Source of the DNA: Actinomadura sp. K4S16
GTDB taxonomy: Bacteria; Actinomycetota; Actinomycetes; Streptosporangiales; Streptosporangiaceae
DNA length: 64,000 nucleotides
NCBI RefSeq assembly: GCF_008327685.1
Contig: NZ_BDDE01000020.1
Span: forward strand, 62,001 to 126,000
Reading direction: 5' to 3'
Below, piece by piece: positions 1 to 8,196 of this stretch. Every line of letters begins with the position of its first letter. The first letter of the stretch is position 1. The position numbers and the translations under genes are program-made. The notes beneath the pieces were generated by a model. That model had not been told where the DNA came from, did not search any database, and was given only the letters and a program-made list of their open reading frames with translations.

Positions 1-649
1 TGGAGGGGAGGACGTGGGTGGCGCCCGCGGCGAGGAGGCGGTCGTGGTCGTGGGCGCCGGTGAGGACGCCGGCGACGATGGAGGCGCCGGAGCGGCGGCC
101 GGAGAGCATGTCGGCGGCGGTGTCGCCGCAGACGGCGATGTGGCGGACGTCGTCCACGCCGAGGCGGAGGGCCGCGGTCAGGACGAGGTCGGGCCACGGG
201 CGGTCGCGCGGGACGTCCTCGGGGCAGAGGGTCAGGTCGGCGCGGTCCCACCAGCCGAGGGCGTCGAGGATGCGGGCCTGCGTGCCGCGGCCGAAGCCGG
301 TGAGCAGGCACACGCGGACGCCGGCGCCGCGCAGCCGGGCAAGGGCGTCGTCGGCGCCGGGAACGGGTGTGAGGCCGCGCCGGTCGATGAGCTGCTGGTA
401 GGAGTGCTCGAACGCCAGGTGCGCGGCCTGGGCGCGGGGTTCGTCGAAGAGCGAGCGGAAAACGCCGATCTTCGACCCGCCGCGCGTGTCGCGGAAGCGG
501 GCGAGGGCACGGCCGTAGGACGCCGTGCCGGAGACGATCCCCAGAGTGGCGATCGCCTCGGCGAAGGCGGCCTCGACGGTGTCGCCGTCCGCGACGGTGG
601 TCCCGGCGAGATCGAGGCAGGCGAGTGTGATCGGCTCTGCTTCGCTCAC
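1..649 (-). CDS. HAD-superfamily phosphonatase-like hydrolase (3' end cut by window)
   Basis: I read this from a GTG at 649 to the window edge (216 codons); the C-terminus lies outside. The N-terminus has the HAD nucleophile motif as DLAGTTV (Asp13), where classical phosphonoacetaldehyde hydrolases have DWAGT. An alpha-helical cap region follows. Motif II is LLTGFGRG and motif IV CGDTAADMLSGRRSGA, with the conserved late Gly-Asp-Thr. This pattern matches the PhnX-like hydrolase family, which removes phosphate or cleaves C-P bonds in small metabolites; the substrate cannot be told from sequence. No phosphonate genes are visible nearby. DLW-39 lies just upstream on the same strand. Confidence 0.8.
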   Translation of the reverse strand, partial: MSEAEPITLACLDLAGTTVADGDTVEAAFAEAIATLGIVSGTASYGRALARFRDTRGGSKIGVFRSLFDEPRAQAAHLAFEHSYQQLIDRRGLTPVPGADDALARLRGAGVRVCLLTGFGRGTQARILDALGWWDRADLTLCPEDVPRDRPWPDLVLTAALRLGVDDVRHIAVCGDTAADMLSGRRSGASIVAGVLTGAHDHDRLLAAGATHVLPS

Positions 650-671
650 GCCGGGGCCTGTCGCCGGTGGA

Positions 672-791
672 TCAGTTGTCGGACGACGTGGCCTCGGTCC
701 ACAGGTCCAGCTCGGCGCGGTCCTGCTGGAGCTTGCGCCAGACGGCGAAGCCACCGAGTGCGACGACGGCGAGGACGAGCAGCTTCTTCAC
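672..791 (-). CDS. DLW-39 family small membrane-anchored protein
   Basis: A 39-residue ORF with a GTG start: VKKLLVLAVVALGGFAVWRK, then a charged stretch containing the family signature DLW and a Ser/Asp/Asn end. Length and signature fit the actinobacterial DLW-39 family of unknown function: one N-terminal membrane helix (about residues 4-18) and a short exposed tail. In other actinobacteria this gene usually follows the gyrA, DUF3566 and tRNA-Ile/tRNA-Ala cluster. Here it is about 18 kb away from tRNA-Ile, though on the same strand. It is too short for ordinary ORF callers. Confidence 0.85.
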   Translation of the reverse strand: MKKLLVLAVVALGGFAVWRKLQQDRAELDLWTEATSSDN

Positions 792-1009
792 GGTGGGACC
801 CCTTCACCTTCGACTATCAAGTCAGAGCCCGGGAACGGCTCATCAGTGTCTGCTTCCCCCAGGCTCTCCGCAGCCTAGCAACCGTTGCCACGCGATCAGC
901 ACCGAAGCCCCCTCACCGGACGCAGTCTTTGACGAAGGCCCGCATTCCGCCTCTCGTCCGAACGCCGGAACGGCCGCATAATCCGGGTGGACGACCTTCG
1001 GGAGTGCCG

Positions 1010-1219
1010 ATGGCAGAGGACGACTTCGGGCGCTGGGAGCGCGAGTTGGAGTCGGACGCGCAGGACGAGCGGCCGTCCGGGGGCCGCGGGCTGGTCCTGG
1101 TCGCAGGGCTGACCGCCACAGCGTGCGCCGCCGTGATCGCGTTAGGCGACGTGCCGCTCGGCACCGCCGGGCTGGTGCTCTCGTCGATCATCCTGCTGCT
1201 GTGGCGCATCGGGATGTGA
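1010..1219 (+). CDS. small single-pass/two-pass membrane protein, function unknown
   Basis: A 69-residue protein starting MAEDDFGRWERELESD. The first 25 residues are strongly acidic. They are followed by two hydrophobic segments (about residues 29-45 and 49-66), so the protein is probably a small membrane protein with a cytoplasmic acidic head. I do not recognise the family. It contains a TTA leucine codon at 1142-1144, rare in this GC-rich DNA; in Streptomyces such codons make expression depend on the bldA tRNA. The ATG was chosen over the much longer in-frame extension because the upstream part is antisense to the HAD and DLW-39 genes. The SDR gene starts 18 bp after its stop, so the two may be co-transcribed. 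Confidence 0.6.
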   Translation: MAEDDFGRWERELESDAQDERPSGGRGLVLVAGLTATACAAVIALGDVPLGTAGLVLSSIILLLWRIGM

Positions 1220-1236
1220 TCCGCCATCATCTCGGC

Positions 1237-2028
1237 ATGGATCTGCGCGGAGCGAACGTCCTGGTGACCGGCGCGACCGGCGGGATCGGCCAGGCGCTGG
1301 CGAAGGCGCTGGCCGATCGGGGCGCCCGGCTGGTGCTGACGGGGCGCCGGGCGGAGGTCCTGGAACCGCTGGCCGAGCGGCTCGGCTGCCGGGCCATCGT
1401 CGCCGACCTGGCCGATCGCGCGACGGCCGAGGGGCTTCTGGACGAGGCGGGCCGGGTGGACGTGCTGGTGGCGAACGCGGCGCTGCCGGCGTCCGGGCTG
1501 CTCTCGGAGTACTCGATCGCGCAGATCGACCGGGCGCTGGACGTGAACCTTCGGGCGCCGATCGTGATGGCGAAGCTCGCCGCCGCGCAGATGGCCGATC
1601 GTGGCCGGGGGCACCTGGTCTTCGTGTCGTCGCTGTCGGGCAAGGCGGCGTCCGGGCACGCGTCCCTCTACAACGCGACGAAGTTCGGTATGCGGGGATT
1701 CGCCCTGGCGCTGCGCGAGGACCTGCGCCCGCATGGCGTCGGAGTCTCGACCGTCTTCCCCGGCTTCATCCGCGACGCGGGCATGTTCGCCGAGGCCGGA
1801 GTGTCGCTGCCCCGAGGGGTCGGGACGCGGTCGCCGCGGGACGTGGCGCGCGCGACCGTCCGGGCCGTCGAGCGGGACCTCGCGGAGATCGACGTGGCGC
1901 CGCTGGGGCTGCGGATCGGGGCGCTGATCGGCGGGGTCGCGCCCGTCCTGTCGGCGGCGGTGCAGCGGCGCGCGGGCGGGCACCGGATCTCGCAGGGCCT
2001 CGCGGACGGCCAGCGCGACAAGCGCTAG
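1237..2028 (+). CDS. short-chain dehydrogenase/reductase (SDR), classical type
   Basis: A 263-residue NAD(P)-dependent oxidoreductase of the classical SDR family. Visible features in order: the Rossmann glycine motif TGATGGIG (residues 11-18), the NAA motif at about 80, the catalytic Ser in FVSSLSG (about 131), and YNATK with Tyr145 and Lys149. The length is normal. The Arg residues after the second beta strand (TGRR) suggest a preference for NADP(H). The substrate cannot be predicted. The C-terminal stretch with AALIGGVAP-like hydrophobic residues resembles SDRs acting on lipophilic or acyl substrates. I chose ATG 1237 because it places the glycine motif at the usual distance from the N-terminus. 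Confidence 0.88.
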   Translation: MDLRGANVLVTGATGGIGQALAKALADRGARLVLTGRRAEVLEPLAERLGCRAIVADLADRATAEGLLDEAGRVDVLVANAALPASGLLSEYSIAQIDRALDVNLRAPIVMAKLAAAQMADRGRGHLVFVSSLSGKAASGHASLYNATKFGMRGFALALREDLRPHGVGVSTVFPGFIRDAGMFAEAGVSLPRGVGTRSPRDVARATVRAVERDLAEIDVAPLGLRIGALIGGVAPVLSAAVQRRAGGHRISQGLADGQRDKR

Positions 2029-2151
2029 CGACAAATCAGCATCTTCCGGCGATAATCCGGGCGGGCCCGCTTGATCAGCGGGAAGAGCCGGCGCAGCGCC
2101 CGGGCCGTACCCCGCCCTGCCGCACGCGCCCCCGCGCGAGGAGGTCTGCGC

Positions 2152-3945
2152 ATGCGGACGGGCAGGAAGATCGTGATCGGGACGGCGGCCGCGACCGTCC
2201 TGTCGCTGGTGGCGGTGCCCGCGCGGGCGGCGGAACCCGCGGACGCGACCGTGGTGCCGGTGCAGGTCACCGGGGACCCCGCGAAGCGCTTCAACCTGGT
2301 CGTGATGGGCGACGGCTACACGGCGGCGGACATGCCGAAGTTCCGCGCCCACCTCGCCGAGCACCTCAACGACCTGTGGACGATCGAGCCGTTCAAGTCG
2401 TACCGCAGCTACATCAACGTGTACGCGGTGGAGATTCCGTCCGGCGAATCCGGTGTGAGCTGCGACCCGGCGCTGTCCTCACCGCGCCGCAAGACGCCGT
2501 TGAGCATGGCCTTCTGGAGCGGCTGCCGGGATGACGGCATTCAGCGCCTTCTCGTCATGGACTCCGCGGCCGCCAAGACGTACGCGGATCTCGTCCAAGG
2601 CACGACCGTGGGGAACCGTCAGATCCTCGCGCTCGCCAACAGCGACACCTACGGCGGTGCAGGGGGCGCCTATGCGACGGCATCCGGAGGCAACGCGATG
2701 TCGGCGCTCATCGCGCCGCACGAACTCGGCCACTCCCTGGGTGAGCTCGACGACGAGTACGACTACTACCAGCGGGGCGTCCCTGGGGGCACGTATACCG
2801 GTCCTGAGCCCAACTCCATCCACCACACGCTGCTGACTGAGAAGGAGATGACGGCGCAGAAGCAGAAGTGGTGGCGATGGCTCGGTGAGCGGAGCGAGGC
2901 CGGGGGCACCATTGGACGCTACGAAGGCGGCCTCTACTCCAGTAAGGGTGTGTGGAGGCCGAGCCGGCACTCGATGATGAAGACGCTCGGCTACTACTAC
3001 GACCAGGTCGCGCGTGAGCGGATGACCCAGCGGATCTCAGGCAAGGTCAACCTCGTCCAGGCGAACACGCCCACCAACGCCCCGGTGGGCGACGACCGTG
3101 TGCTGTGGGTCGAGAAGATGCATCCGAGCGGTCATTCGTTGTCCGTCGCATGGACGGTCGATGGGAAGACCGTCGGGCGAGGCGCGAACCTCGATCTGTC
3201 CAGGCTCCACCTTGGGGAGGGCACGCACACGGTTGAGATGACGGTCACCGACCCCACCGGATTCGTCCGCGACCCGGCCATCCGGTCGTCCGCCGCGCTC
3301 ACGCAGGTGCGGACATGGACGGTCGACACCGGCCTGACCACTCCGCCTGAGAACGTGCCTGTCGATTTCAGCTCGTCCACGCCGACTGACAAGCCCGTGG
3401 GGGGCGATTCCGTCGTGTACGTGGAGACGACCCACCCTGTGCAGAGCGCGCCCAAGGTGAGCTGGGAACTGGACGGGCACCGCGTACGCGGAGGCGACCG
3501 GGACATCGATCTCGGACGGTTCCGCTTGGCCAAGGGCACGCACACACTCGTCGCACGGGTCGGCTCCAAGAGCCGCACGTGGACGATCGACGCGCAGGCG
3601 CCGACAGTGGCCTTCGAGTTGTCCAAGGCGGCCGAGAGCCGGATTCGCCCTGGGCGCACGCCCGAGTACGTCTTCGACGGCCCCTTCACCATGCGGCTCA
3701 CCGGCGCGGACGACCGTCCAGGCGTGGTCGTCTCCGAGTTCCGTGTGGACGGTGACGGCTGGTTCAACTACTTCGGCTGGCCGACCGACTCGTCCGCGCC
3801 CTGGCTGTTCACCGAGAACGGCACGGTCATCGACAGCCTCACCTACGGCAGGCTCGGCAATGGCCGCCACATCATCGAGTACCGCGCGATCGACCCGGCG
3901 GGCAACATCGGCAAGCCCGGCAGGTTCATAGCGACCCTCCGCTGA
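2152..3945 (+). CDS. secreted M64-family zinc metallopeptidase with beta-repeat C-terminus
   Basis: 597 residues with a Sec signal peptide (cleavage probably after VPARA, about residue 26). The zinc site is HELGHSLGELDDEY at 190-203, the HExxH plus downstream Asp/Glu arrangement of the IgA-peptidase-M64 family. Upstream, FNLVVMGDGYTA and INVYAVE are also typical of the family. Residues about 305-380 and 405-470 form two related modules. Each begins with a Pro-Thr-x-x-x-Val-Gly-Gly/Asp-Asp stretch and contains HP, W-x-(V/L)-DG and GTHT, and they are probably Ig-like domains. A third, different domain follows to the end. ATG 2152 is preceded by GAGGAGG at good spacing. The enzyme should be exported and act on extracellular proteins; its target is unknown. 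Confidence 0.85.
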   Translation: MRTGRKIVIGTAAATVLSLVAVPARAAEPADATVVPVQVTGDPAKRFNLVVMGDGYTAADMPKFRAHLAEHLNDLWTIEPFKSYRSYINVYAVEIPSGESGVSCDPALSSPRRKTPLSMAFWSGCRDDGIQRLLVMDSAAAKTYADLVQGTTVGNRQILALANSDTYGGAGGAYATASGGNAMSALIAPHELGHSLGELDDEYDYYQRGVPGGTYTGPEPNSIHHTLLTEKEMTAQKQKWWRWLGERSEAGGTIGRYEGGLYSSKGVWRPSRHSMMKTLGYYYDQVARERMTQRISGKVNLVQANTPTNAPVGDDRVLWVEKMHPSGHSLSVAWTVDGKTVGRGANLDLSRLHLGEGTHTVEMTVTDPTGFVRDPAIRSSAALTQVRTWTVDTGLTTPPENVPVDFSSSTPTDKPVGGDSVVYVETTHPVQSAPKVSWELDGHRVRGGDRDIDLGRFRLAKGTHTLVARVGSKSRTWTIDAQAPTVAFELSKAAESRIRPGRTPEYVFDGPFTMRLTGADDRPGVVVSEFRVDGDGWFNYFGWPTDSSAPWLFTENGTVIDSLTYGRLGNGRHIIEYRAIDPAGNIGKPGRFIATLR

Positions 3946-4073
3946 CCGAGACCCGCCACGTTCAAAGCCACCTTCCGCCGACCGAGGTCCACCGCGCTCA
4001 CCGTCTTGGATGGGTCGTACTGATCCACGATTGGCGGCGGGGCCGAGCCGCTCCTTTGCTGGATCGCCTCGGC

Positions 4074-4100
4074 GGTCGGCGCCTCGGCTCGGCGCCGACC
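4074..4100. terminator. hairpin between convergent genes
   Basis: A perfect 10-bp inverted repeat (GGTCGGCGCC and GGCGCCGACC) with a 7-base loop. It lies between the convergent metallopeptidase and EamA genes, so it probably serves both as a bidirectional transcription terminator. There is no T-run, as is common in actinomycetes. Confidence 0.6.
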
Positions 4101-4115
4101 CGGGTGCCTGGCGGC

Positions 4116-5084
4116 TCAGAGCTCGGGGGCCGGCTCCGGTGCGGGTTTCGCGGCGGGGTCGGGGGCGTAGGCGGTGGCGTCGTTGTCGGGCAGGGGATCA
4201 GGGTCGGCGGACGCGGAGCGGCGCGCGGTGGCGAGGACGGAACCGCCGAGGATCAGCACGAAGGACGCGGTGATCGTCCCGGTGAGGGGCTCGTCGAGGA
4301 ACACGACCCCGGCCACGACCGCCACGGCCGGGTTCACGTAGGTGAACACCATGCCCCTCGACGTGCCGACCTCCCGGATCAGCTCGAAGAACACGATGAA
4401 CGCCAGGGCCGTGCAGACCAGGCCGAGCGCGACGAGCGCGGCGAGGACCCGGCCGTCGGGCATGGCGCTCGGCCAGGTGGCGACGGCCGGGCCGGTGTAG
4501 GCGAGCGCGGCGATCGCCAGCGCGAACGCGGCCATGTGCAGGCTCGGGAGGTCCTGGAGGCGCCGTGTGGCGATCATCGGGGCGATGGCGTATCCGAGCG
4601 CGACCAGCATGACCTCGCCGATCGCCCACGCGCTGCCGCCGCCGAGGTGCGGGCCGGCGAGCACGCCCACGCCGGCCAGCCCGACCAGCAGCCCCGCCCA
4701 GCGGAGGGGGCCGAGCCGCTCGGCGTCCCCGGTCAGCCGGGCGAGCACCACGCCGATGATCGGGACGGCGGCGATGAGCAGGCCCGTCATGGAGCTGGTC
4801 AGCCGGTTCTCGGCGTCCGACAGCAGCGCCCACGGGCCGAGGATCTCGACCGCGGTGAACACCAGGAGCGGGAGCCAGTGGCGGCGGACCACGTCCAGCC
4901 GCCCGGCCCTGATCGCCAGCGGCAGCAGGATGAGCGCACCGAGCGCGGTGCGGGCGAACACCACCATGGGGACCGAGACGCTCTCGACCGCCACCTTGAT
5001 CAGCAGATAGGGGATGCCCCACAGCACGCTCATCAGCGCGAACAGCATCCAGCCACGGCGACTCAACCCGACCTCCGTTCTCAT
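4116..5084 (-). CDS. EamA-family (DMT superfamily) transporter
   Basis: A 322-residue inner-membrane protein with about ten hydrophobic helices arranged as two EamA repeats (about 12-140 and 155-288), e.g. FALMSVLWGIPYLLIK at the start and VAVVAGVVFLDEPLTGT in the second half; the conserved FxEP-type motif is present as FLDEPL. The family exports amino acids, metabolites or drugs. The substrate is unknown. The last 30 residues are Pro/Asp/Ala-rich and cytoplasmic. The AraC regulator gene lies 107 bp upstream on the same strand, a common pairing that suggests it controls this exporter. ATG 5084 was preferred over longer in-frame extensions because those are shadows of the AraC gene. Confidence 0.88.
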   Translation of the reverse strand: MRTEVGLSRRGWMLFALMSVLWGIPYLLIKVAVESVSVPMVVFARTALGALILLPLAIRAGRLDVVRRHWLPLLVFTAVEILGPWALLSDAENRLTSSMTGLLIAAVPIIGVVLARLTGDAERLGPLRWAGLLVGLAGVGVLAGPHLGGGSAWAIGEVMLVALGYAIAPMIATRRLQDLPSLHMAAFALAIAALAYTGPAVATWPSAMPDGRVLAALVALGLVCTALAFIVFFELIREVGTSRGMVFTYVNPAVAVVAGVVFLDEPLTGTITASFVLILGGSVLATARRSASADPDPLPDNDATAYAPDPAAKPAPEPAPEL

Positions 5085-5191
5085 CCGCCTCCGCCTGAGC
5101 CCCGCTCCCGGCCCCTGACCGCGGTGTAGCAGGCGCGTCGCTTTCGAAGGGATACGGCCCAGGCACCCGGGGTTTGCCCCGGGACGGACAT

Positions 5192-6133
5192 TCAGGATGT
5201 GGTCGGGCGAGTCGGGCTGTCTTGAACGCTGTTGCGGTACGCGCCCGGGGTGACGCCCAGTACGCGGCGGAACCAGCGGGTGAGGTGCGCCTGGTCGGCG
5301 AACCCGACGAGGCTCGCCGCCTCGGCGGGACGGTGCCCCGCGTCCAGCAGCGCTCGGGCGCGGGCCACGCGGTGCTGGGCGAGCCATGCGTAGGGCGGCA
5401 TTCCCATCGCGTCCCGGAAGGCGCGTAGCAGTTGGTAACGCGAAAGCCCAAGGTCGGTGGCGACTTCGGCGAGCGTGGGCGGGGCGACCAGTTCGTCGGA
5501 CAGGCGGGTCGCGACCGTGCTCGCTATGCGTCCGGCCTCGACCCTGCGGTGGGCCGGAGGCGCCTTCGGGCCGGACACCGCGTGCCGCCGGACGAGCGCG
5601 CCCAGCACGCCGAGCAGCCGCGACTCGCCCTCGAGCGGATCGGCGCCGAGCCTCAGGGCGTGGTGGGCGAGGCGGAGCGCCTCGCCGAGCCGCCGGTCGT
5701 CGACGATCGGGTTCGCGAAGTGGGGTTCGGCCGGAACCGGGCCGGGCTCCGCGGTCGTCACCGCGCCCAGCAGGTCGGTCGCGGGGTAGAGGCACAGGTA
5801 GGCGAAGCCCTCCGGACGCGCCGGACCACCGGTGTGCGCCTCACCCGGCTCGATCACGACGACGCTGCCGGCCGCCGAGTAGATCCTCTCGCCCCGGTAG
5901 AGCATCGTCTCCGTGCCGTCGACGGTGACGCCGATGGCGTACTCGTCGTGGGTGTGCGGCGCGTAATGCCGGCGGCCGATGCGGGCCGTCAGCAGGTCGA
6001 GCGGCGCGCCCTGGATGCCGCTCACGCGGGTCCACAGCGTGCGGTCGACTCCCCTGGCGTCGCGCGGGCCCCCGCCCACCGCGCGCCGGTCAGGCCGAGA
6101 AGACGTGCCGGAGCCGCCAGCGGTCCTCGTCAC
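5192..6133 (-). CDS. AraC-family transcriptional regulator
   Basis: Up to 313 residues. The N-terminal half is a cupin ligand-binding domain (HYAPHTHDEYAIGVTVDG, then VVVIEPGEAHTG). The C-terminal half carries two helix-turn-helix units: LAEVATDLGLSRYQLLRAFR, and EAASLVGFADQAHLTRWFRR followed by LGVTPGAYR, the AraC signature end. It is probably a metabolite-responsive activator. Its position directly before the EamA exporter suggests that gene as a target. The start is uncertain. ATG 6133 would overlap the upstream small gene by 44 bp, and the conserved domain begins only about 35 residues in, so an internal GTG is possible. Confidence 0.85.
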   Translation of the reverse strand: MTRTAGGSGTSSRPDRRAVGGGPRDARGVDRTLWTRVSGIQGAPLDLLTARIGRRHYAPHTHDEYAIGVTVDGTETMLYRGERIYSAAGSVVVIEPGEAHTGGPARPEGFAYLCLYPATDLLGAVTTAEPGPVPAEPHFANPIVDDRRLGEALRLAHHALRLGADPLEGESRLLGVLGALVRRHAVSGPKAPPAHRRVEAGRIASTVATRLSDELVAPPTLAEVATDLGLSRYQLLRAFRDAMGMPPYAWLAQHRVARARALLDAGHRPAEAASLVGFADQAHLTRWFRRVLGVTPGAYRNSVQDSPTRPTTS

Positions 6134-6323
6134 GGCCGAGCTCCACGACGGCCACGCCCTCCGCGCCGGTCACCCGGAAGCGGTAGACCCTGCCCTCCTG
6201 GGCCGATCCGTAGGTCTTCAGCACCGCGTCGACCGCGTAGCGCGCCCCCCGCCACTCGTACGCGGTGAGCCGCCCCGCCGGGTCGTGCTCGGCCCGGACC
6301 GGCTCGTTCAGCAACTGCCCCAT
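6090..6323 (-). CDS. DUF6504-like small protein
   Basis: A 77-residue protein: MGQLLNEPVRAEHDPAGRLT, then YEWRGARYAVDAVLKTYG and a final RWRLRHVFSA. The W-x-G-x-x-Y-x-V-x-x-V-L pattern followed by a terminal W-x-L-x-x-V-F resembles actinobacterial DUF6504 proteins. That assignment is from memory of the pattern, not a search. The function of that family is unknown. Its 3' end overlaps the AraC gene's longest reading frame, so the two may be translationally coupled. No membrane segment or signal peptide is seen. Confidence 0.55.
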   Translation of the reverse strand: MGQLLNEPVRAEHDPAGRLTAYEWRGARYAVDAVLKTYGSAQEGRVYRFRVTGAEGVAVVELGRDEDRWRLRHVFSA

Positions 6324-7116
6324 GCGGGGAGACTAGCACGCGTTCGAACAAATGTTCGCAGGTCGGGACGGCTTTCATGCACGGCCTCGCACCGCCCCCG
6401 GACCGATCGGGGCACGGAAACCCCTGTGCCGCCGGGCGTGGCGCGGCGCTCGCCTCCGTGGCGCCGAGCCGAGTCACGCGAGTCATGAACAGACCAACAG
6501 AAATCGCCCCCGCCCTCATCCCGCCGTGTCCGGGTCAGGGGGAAAGTGCCGCGTCGGGCCAGGGACCTCCGAGCACCGTCATCCACAGGCTGTGGGCAAC
6601 CATCGCGCACACCTTCCTCGTCGCCGCAACAGGCGGTCCGGAGGTCGCGTCCACAGGCGGATCCCCAGAACAGCCGGGCTTTCCACGGTCCGGGCGGCCT
6701 GTCGGCCGCCGCCCTTCCCAGCATGACCGAGGCGGCCACTCCGTCCACAGAATCCACAACCTGTGGATAACTCTCGTGCACAACCTGGGTACGGCCGCGC
6801 GGCTCCGGATCCACATTCTTCCCCAGGTCGCCCCCAACCCGCGCGCTCAGTTGTCCACCTCGTGGAAAAGCCGCTGACCAGCGGGAGAAGGCGCTCCGCG
6901 CCGGCATGCTCCACACCCCGTTCACACCCTGTGGGCGAATCCCCTCCACAACCTCGCCGAACCGGTGGACGGCGTTGCCCACAACAATCCCCAACCGCGT
7001 CCCCAGCACCGCACATCGGCTTGGGGATGACGAGGGCGAACGCCGCGCCTCCGGCCTGGGCCCGCCCTGAGCTGCGGTACCGCCGGGCACCGCCCCGCAC
7101 GGCCCCGCCGGTTCCG
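6324..7116. promoter_or_regulatory. 793-bp gap rich in DnaA-box-like sequences
   Basis: No convincing gene. The stretch holds many copies or near-copies of TTATCCACA. They include a perfect inverse copy at 6762-6770, head-to-head pairs at 6579-6599 and 6750-6770 (3-base spacer), TTGTCCACC at 6851, a partial pair around 6921-6938, and TTGCCCACA at 6975. Open frames crossing it on both strands show no recognisable protein and are broken up by these repeats. By analogy with titration sites known in other bacteria it could bind DnaA away from oriC; that is inference. Confidence 0.55.
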
Positions 7117-7854
7117 TCAGCGCGCACCTCGGGTCGGTGGATCCGCGTCGTCGGCGGGGACGGCGGCCTCAAGGTCGGCCAGGCGGCGGAGGTCGTCGGC
7201 GAGGCCGGACGAGTCAGACAGGTCGATCGCGCGAGCCTCGGCCATGAGGGTGCGGGCGCGAAGCCATTCCTCCATGTGGACGGCCGCGTCGGTGCGCAGG
7301 ACGAGAGCCCTCAGCCGTTCGGACGGGGTCAGCGCCTCACCCGAGCGCAGCAGACGGTCGAGAATCCGAGCCGCGGCCCGATGGTCCCCCTTCGACTCGA
7401 CCAGAAGGGCGGCCATGTGGAAGGCCCGGGCCGTCTCGTCCTCCGGGATGGGCGCATGGCGCGGGTCGTCCGAGATGGCCTGGCCGATGCGGAGTTGGAG
7501 CCCATCCGGGTCGGTGAGCAGGAACTGCCGGACGCCGTACGACATGTCCCGCAAGGCACCCAACCGAGGGAGCCCACGGGCCGGGACCCGGCCGAGGGCC
7601 TGGCGGAGCCCGCCGCGAAACGCCTCGTAGAGGGCGTCCACCTCCGTGGTGGTGATGTAGCACATGTTCATGGACACGGCCGGGTCATGCTTCTTCCACC
7701 CGAAGAACTGCAGCTCCACGTCACCGCGCCGGACCGCGAGGTACGGGTTGGGACGGGTCTGCCAGGTGGACCGCTCGAACCCGAGCGCCCGGTAGAAGTC
7801 CCAGGTCAGCTCGATCGACCGGCACGGAAAGATCGGTATCGCCTTCTCGCCCAT
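7117..7854 (-). CDS. VOC/glyoxalase-fold protein with helical C-terminal half
   Basis: 245 residues. The first 120 form a vicinal-oxygen-chelate domain of the bleomycin-resistance type: AIPIFPCRSIELTWDFYRAL at the start, VELQFFGW in the middle and FLLTDPDGLQLRIGQ at the end. These resistance proteins bind the drug as dimers and sequester it; other VOC proteins are enzymes. Residues about 130-245 are alpha-helical with TPR-like pairs (AFHMAALLVESKGDHRAAAR and RALVLRTDAAVHMEEWLRAR), unusual for a plain binding protein. No resistance function is proven. The start at ATG 7854 fits the VOC domain. Confidence 0.75.
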   Translation of the reverse strand: MGEKAIPIFPCRSIELTWDFYRALGFERSTWQTRPNPYLAVRRGDVELQFFGWKKHDPAVSMNMCYITTTEVDALYEAFRGGLRQALGRVPARGLPRLGALRDMSYGVRQFLLTDPDGLQLRIGQAISDDPRHAPIPEDETARAFHMAALLVESKGDHRAAARILDRLLRSGEALTPSERLRALVLRTDAAVHMEEWLRARTLMAEARAIDLSDSSGLADDLRRLADLEAAVPADDADPPTRGAR

Positions 7855-8196
7855 GGCCGGAGCCTAGGAAGACCGCTCGGCGTTAGTCAAGTTTGATTAG
7901 TGCGAGAGTCGCTCCACCTCCGGCTCCAGGACGGGAACAGCGCACTCATCAACGGGCCGGATCGCCGTGCGGACGCGTGGGCCAGGCGGGCGTGAACAGG
8001 GGAGGTGGAGCATGATGTGAGGGTGATCGCGGTCACCGGCAGGGCGGCCGCCGGCGCACCGAGGGCGATCTCCAGGGGCGCGGAAAGACCCATGGAGGTC
8101 GATCCCACCCTGGCGGAGCGGCTCGGCGGCATCACTCCCGAGCGTGGGGATGATCCCACCGCAAAGTTTTCCACAGGTTGTGGAAAGGAGGCATCC
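7855..8196. promoter_or_regulatory. divergent intergenic region with a DnaA-box-like dyad at the start of the dioxygenase gene
   Basis: 342 bp between divergent genes, so promoters for both are expected here. At 8167-8187 lies TTTTCCACA, GGT, TGTGGAAAG, a dyad of DnaA-box-like halves. Its right half runs into the AAAGGAGG ribosome-binding site (8184-8191) of the dioxygenase. A protein bound here, or a hairpin in the mRNA, would hide the ribosome-binding site. Nothing else was identified. Confidence 0.5.

Noticed and set aside
4056..5129. 357-codon plus-strand frame opposite the EamA gene
   Set aside because: His/Glu/Asp-rich low-complexity shadow of the transporter with no recognised fold.
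6377..6877. 166-codon frame in the DnaA-box-rich gap
   Set aside because: No recognisable protein, poor codon pattern and it runs through repeated non-coding boxes.
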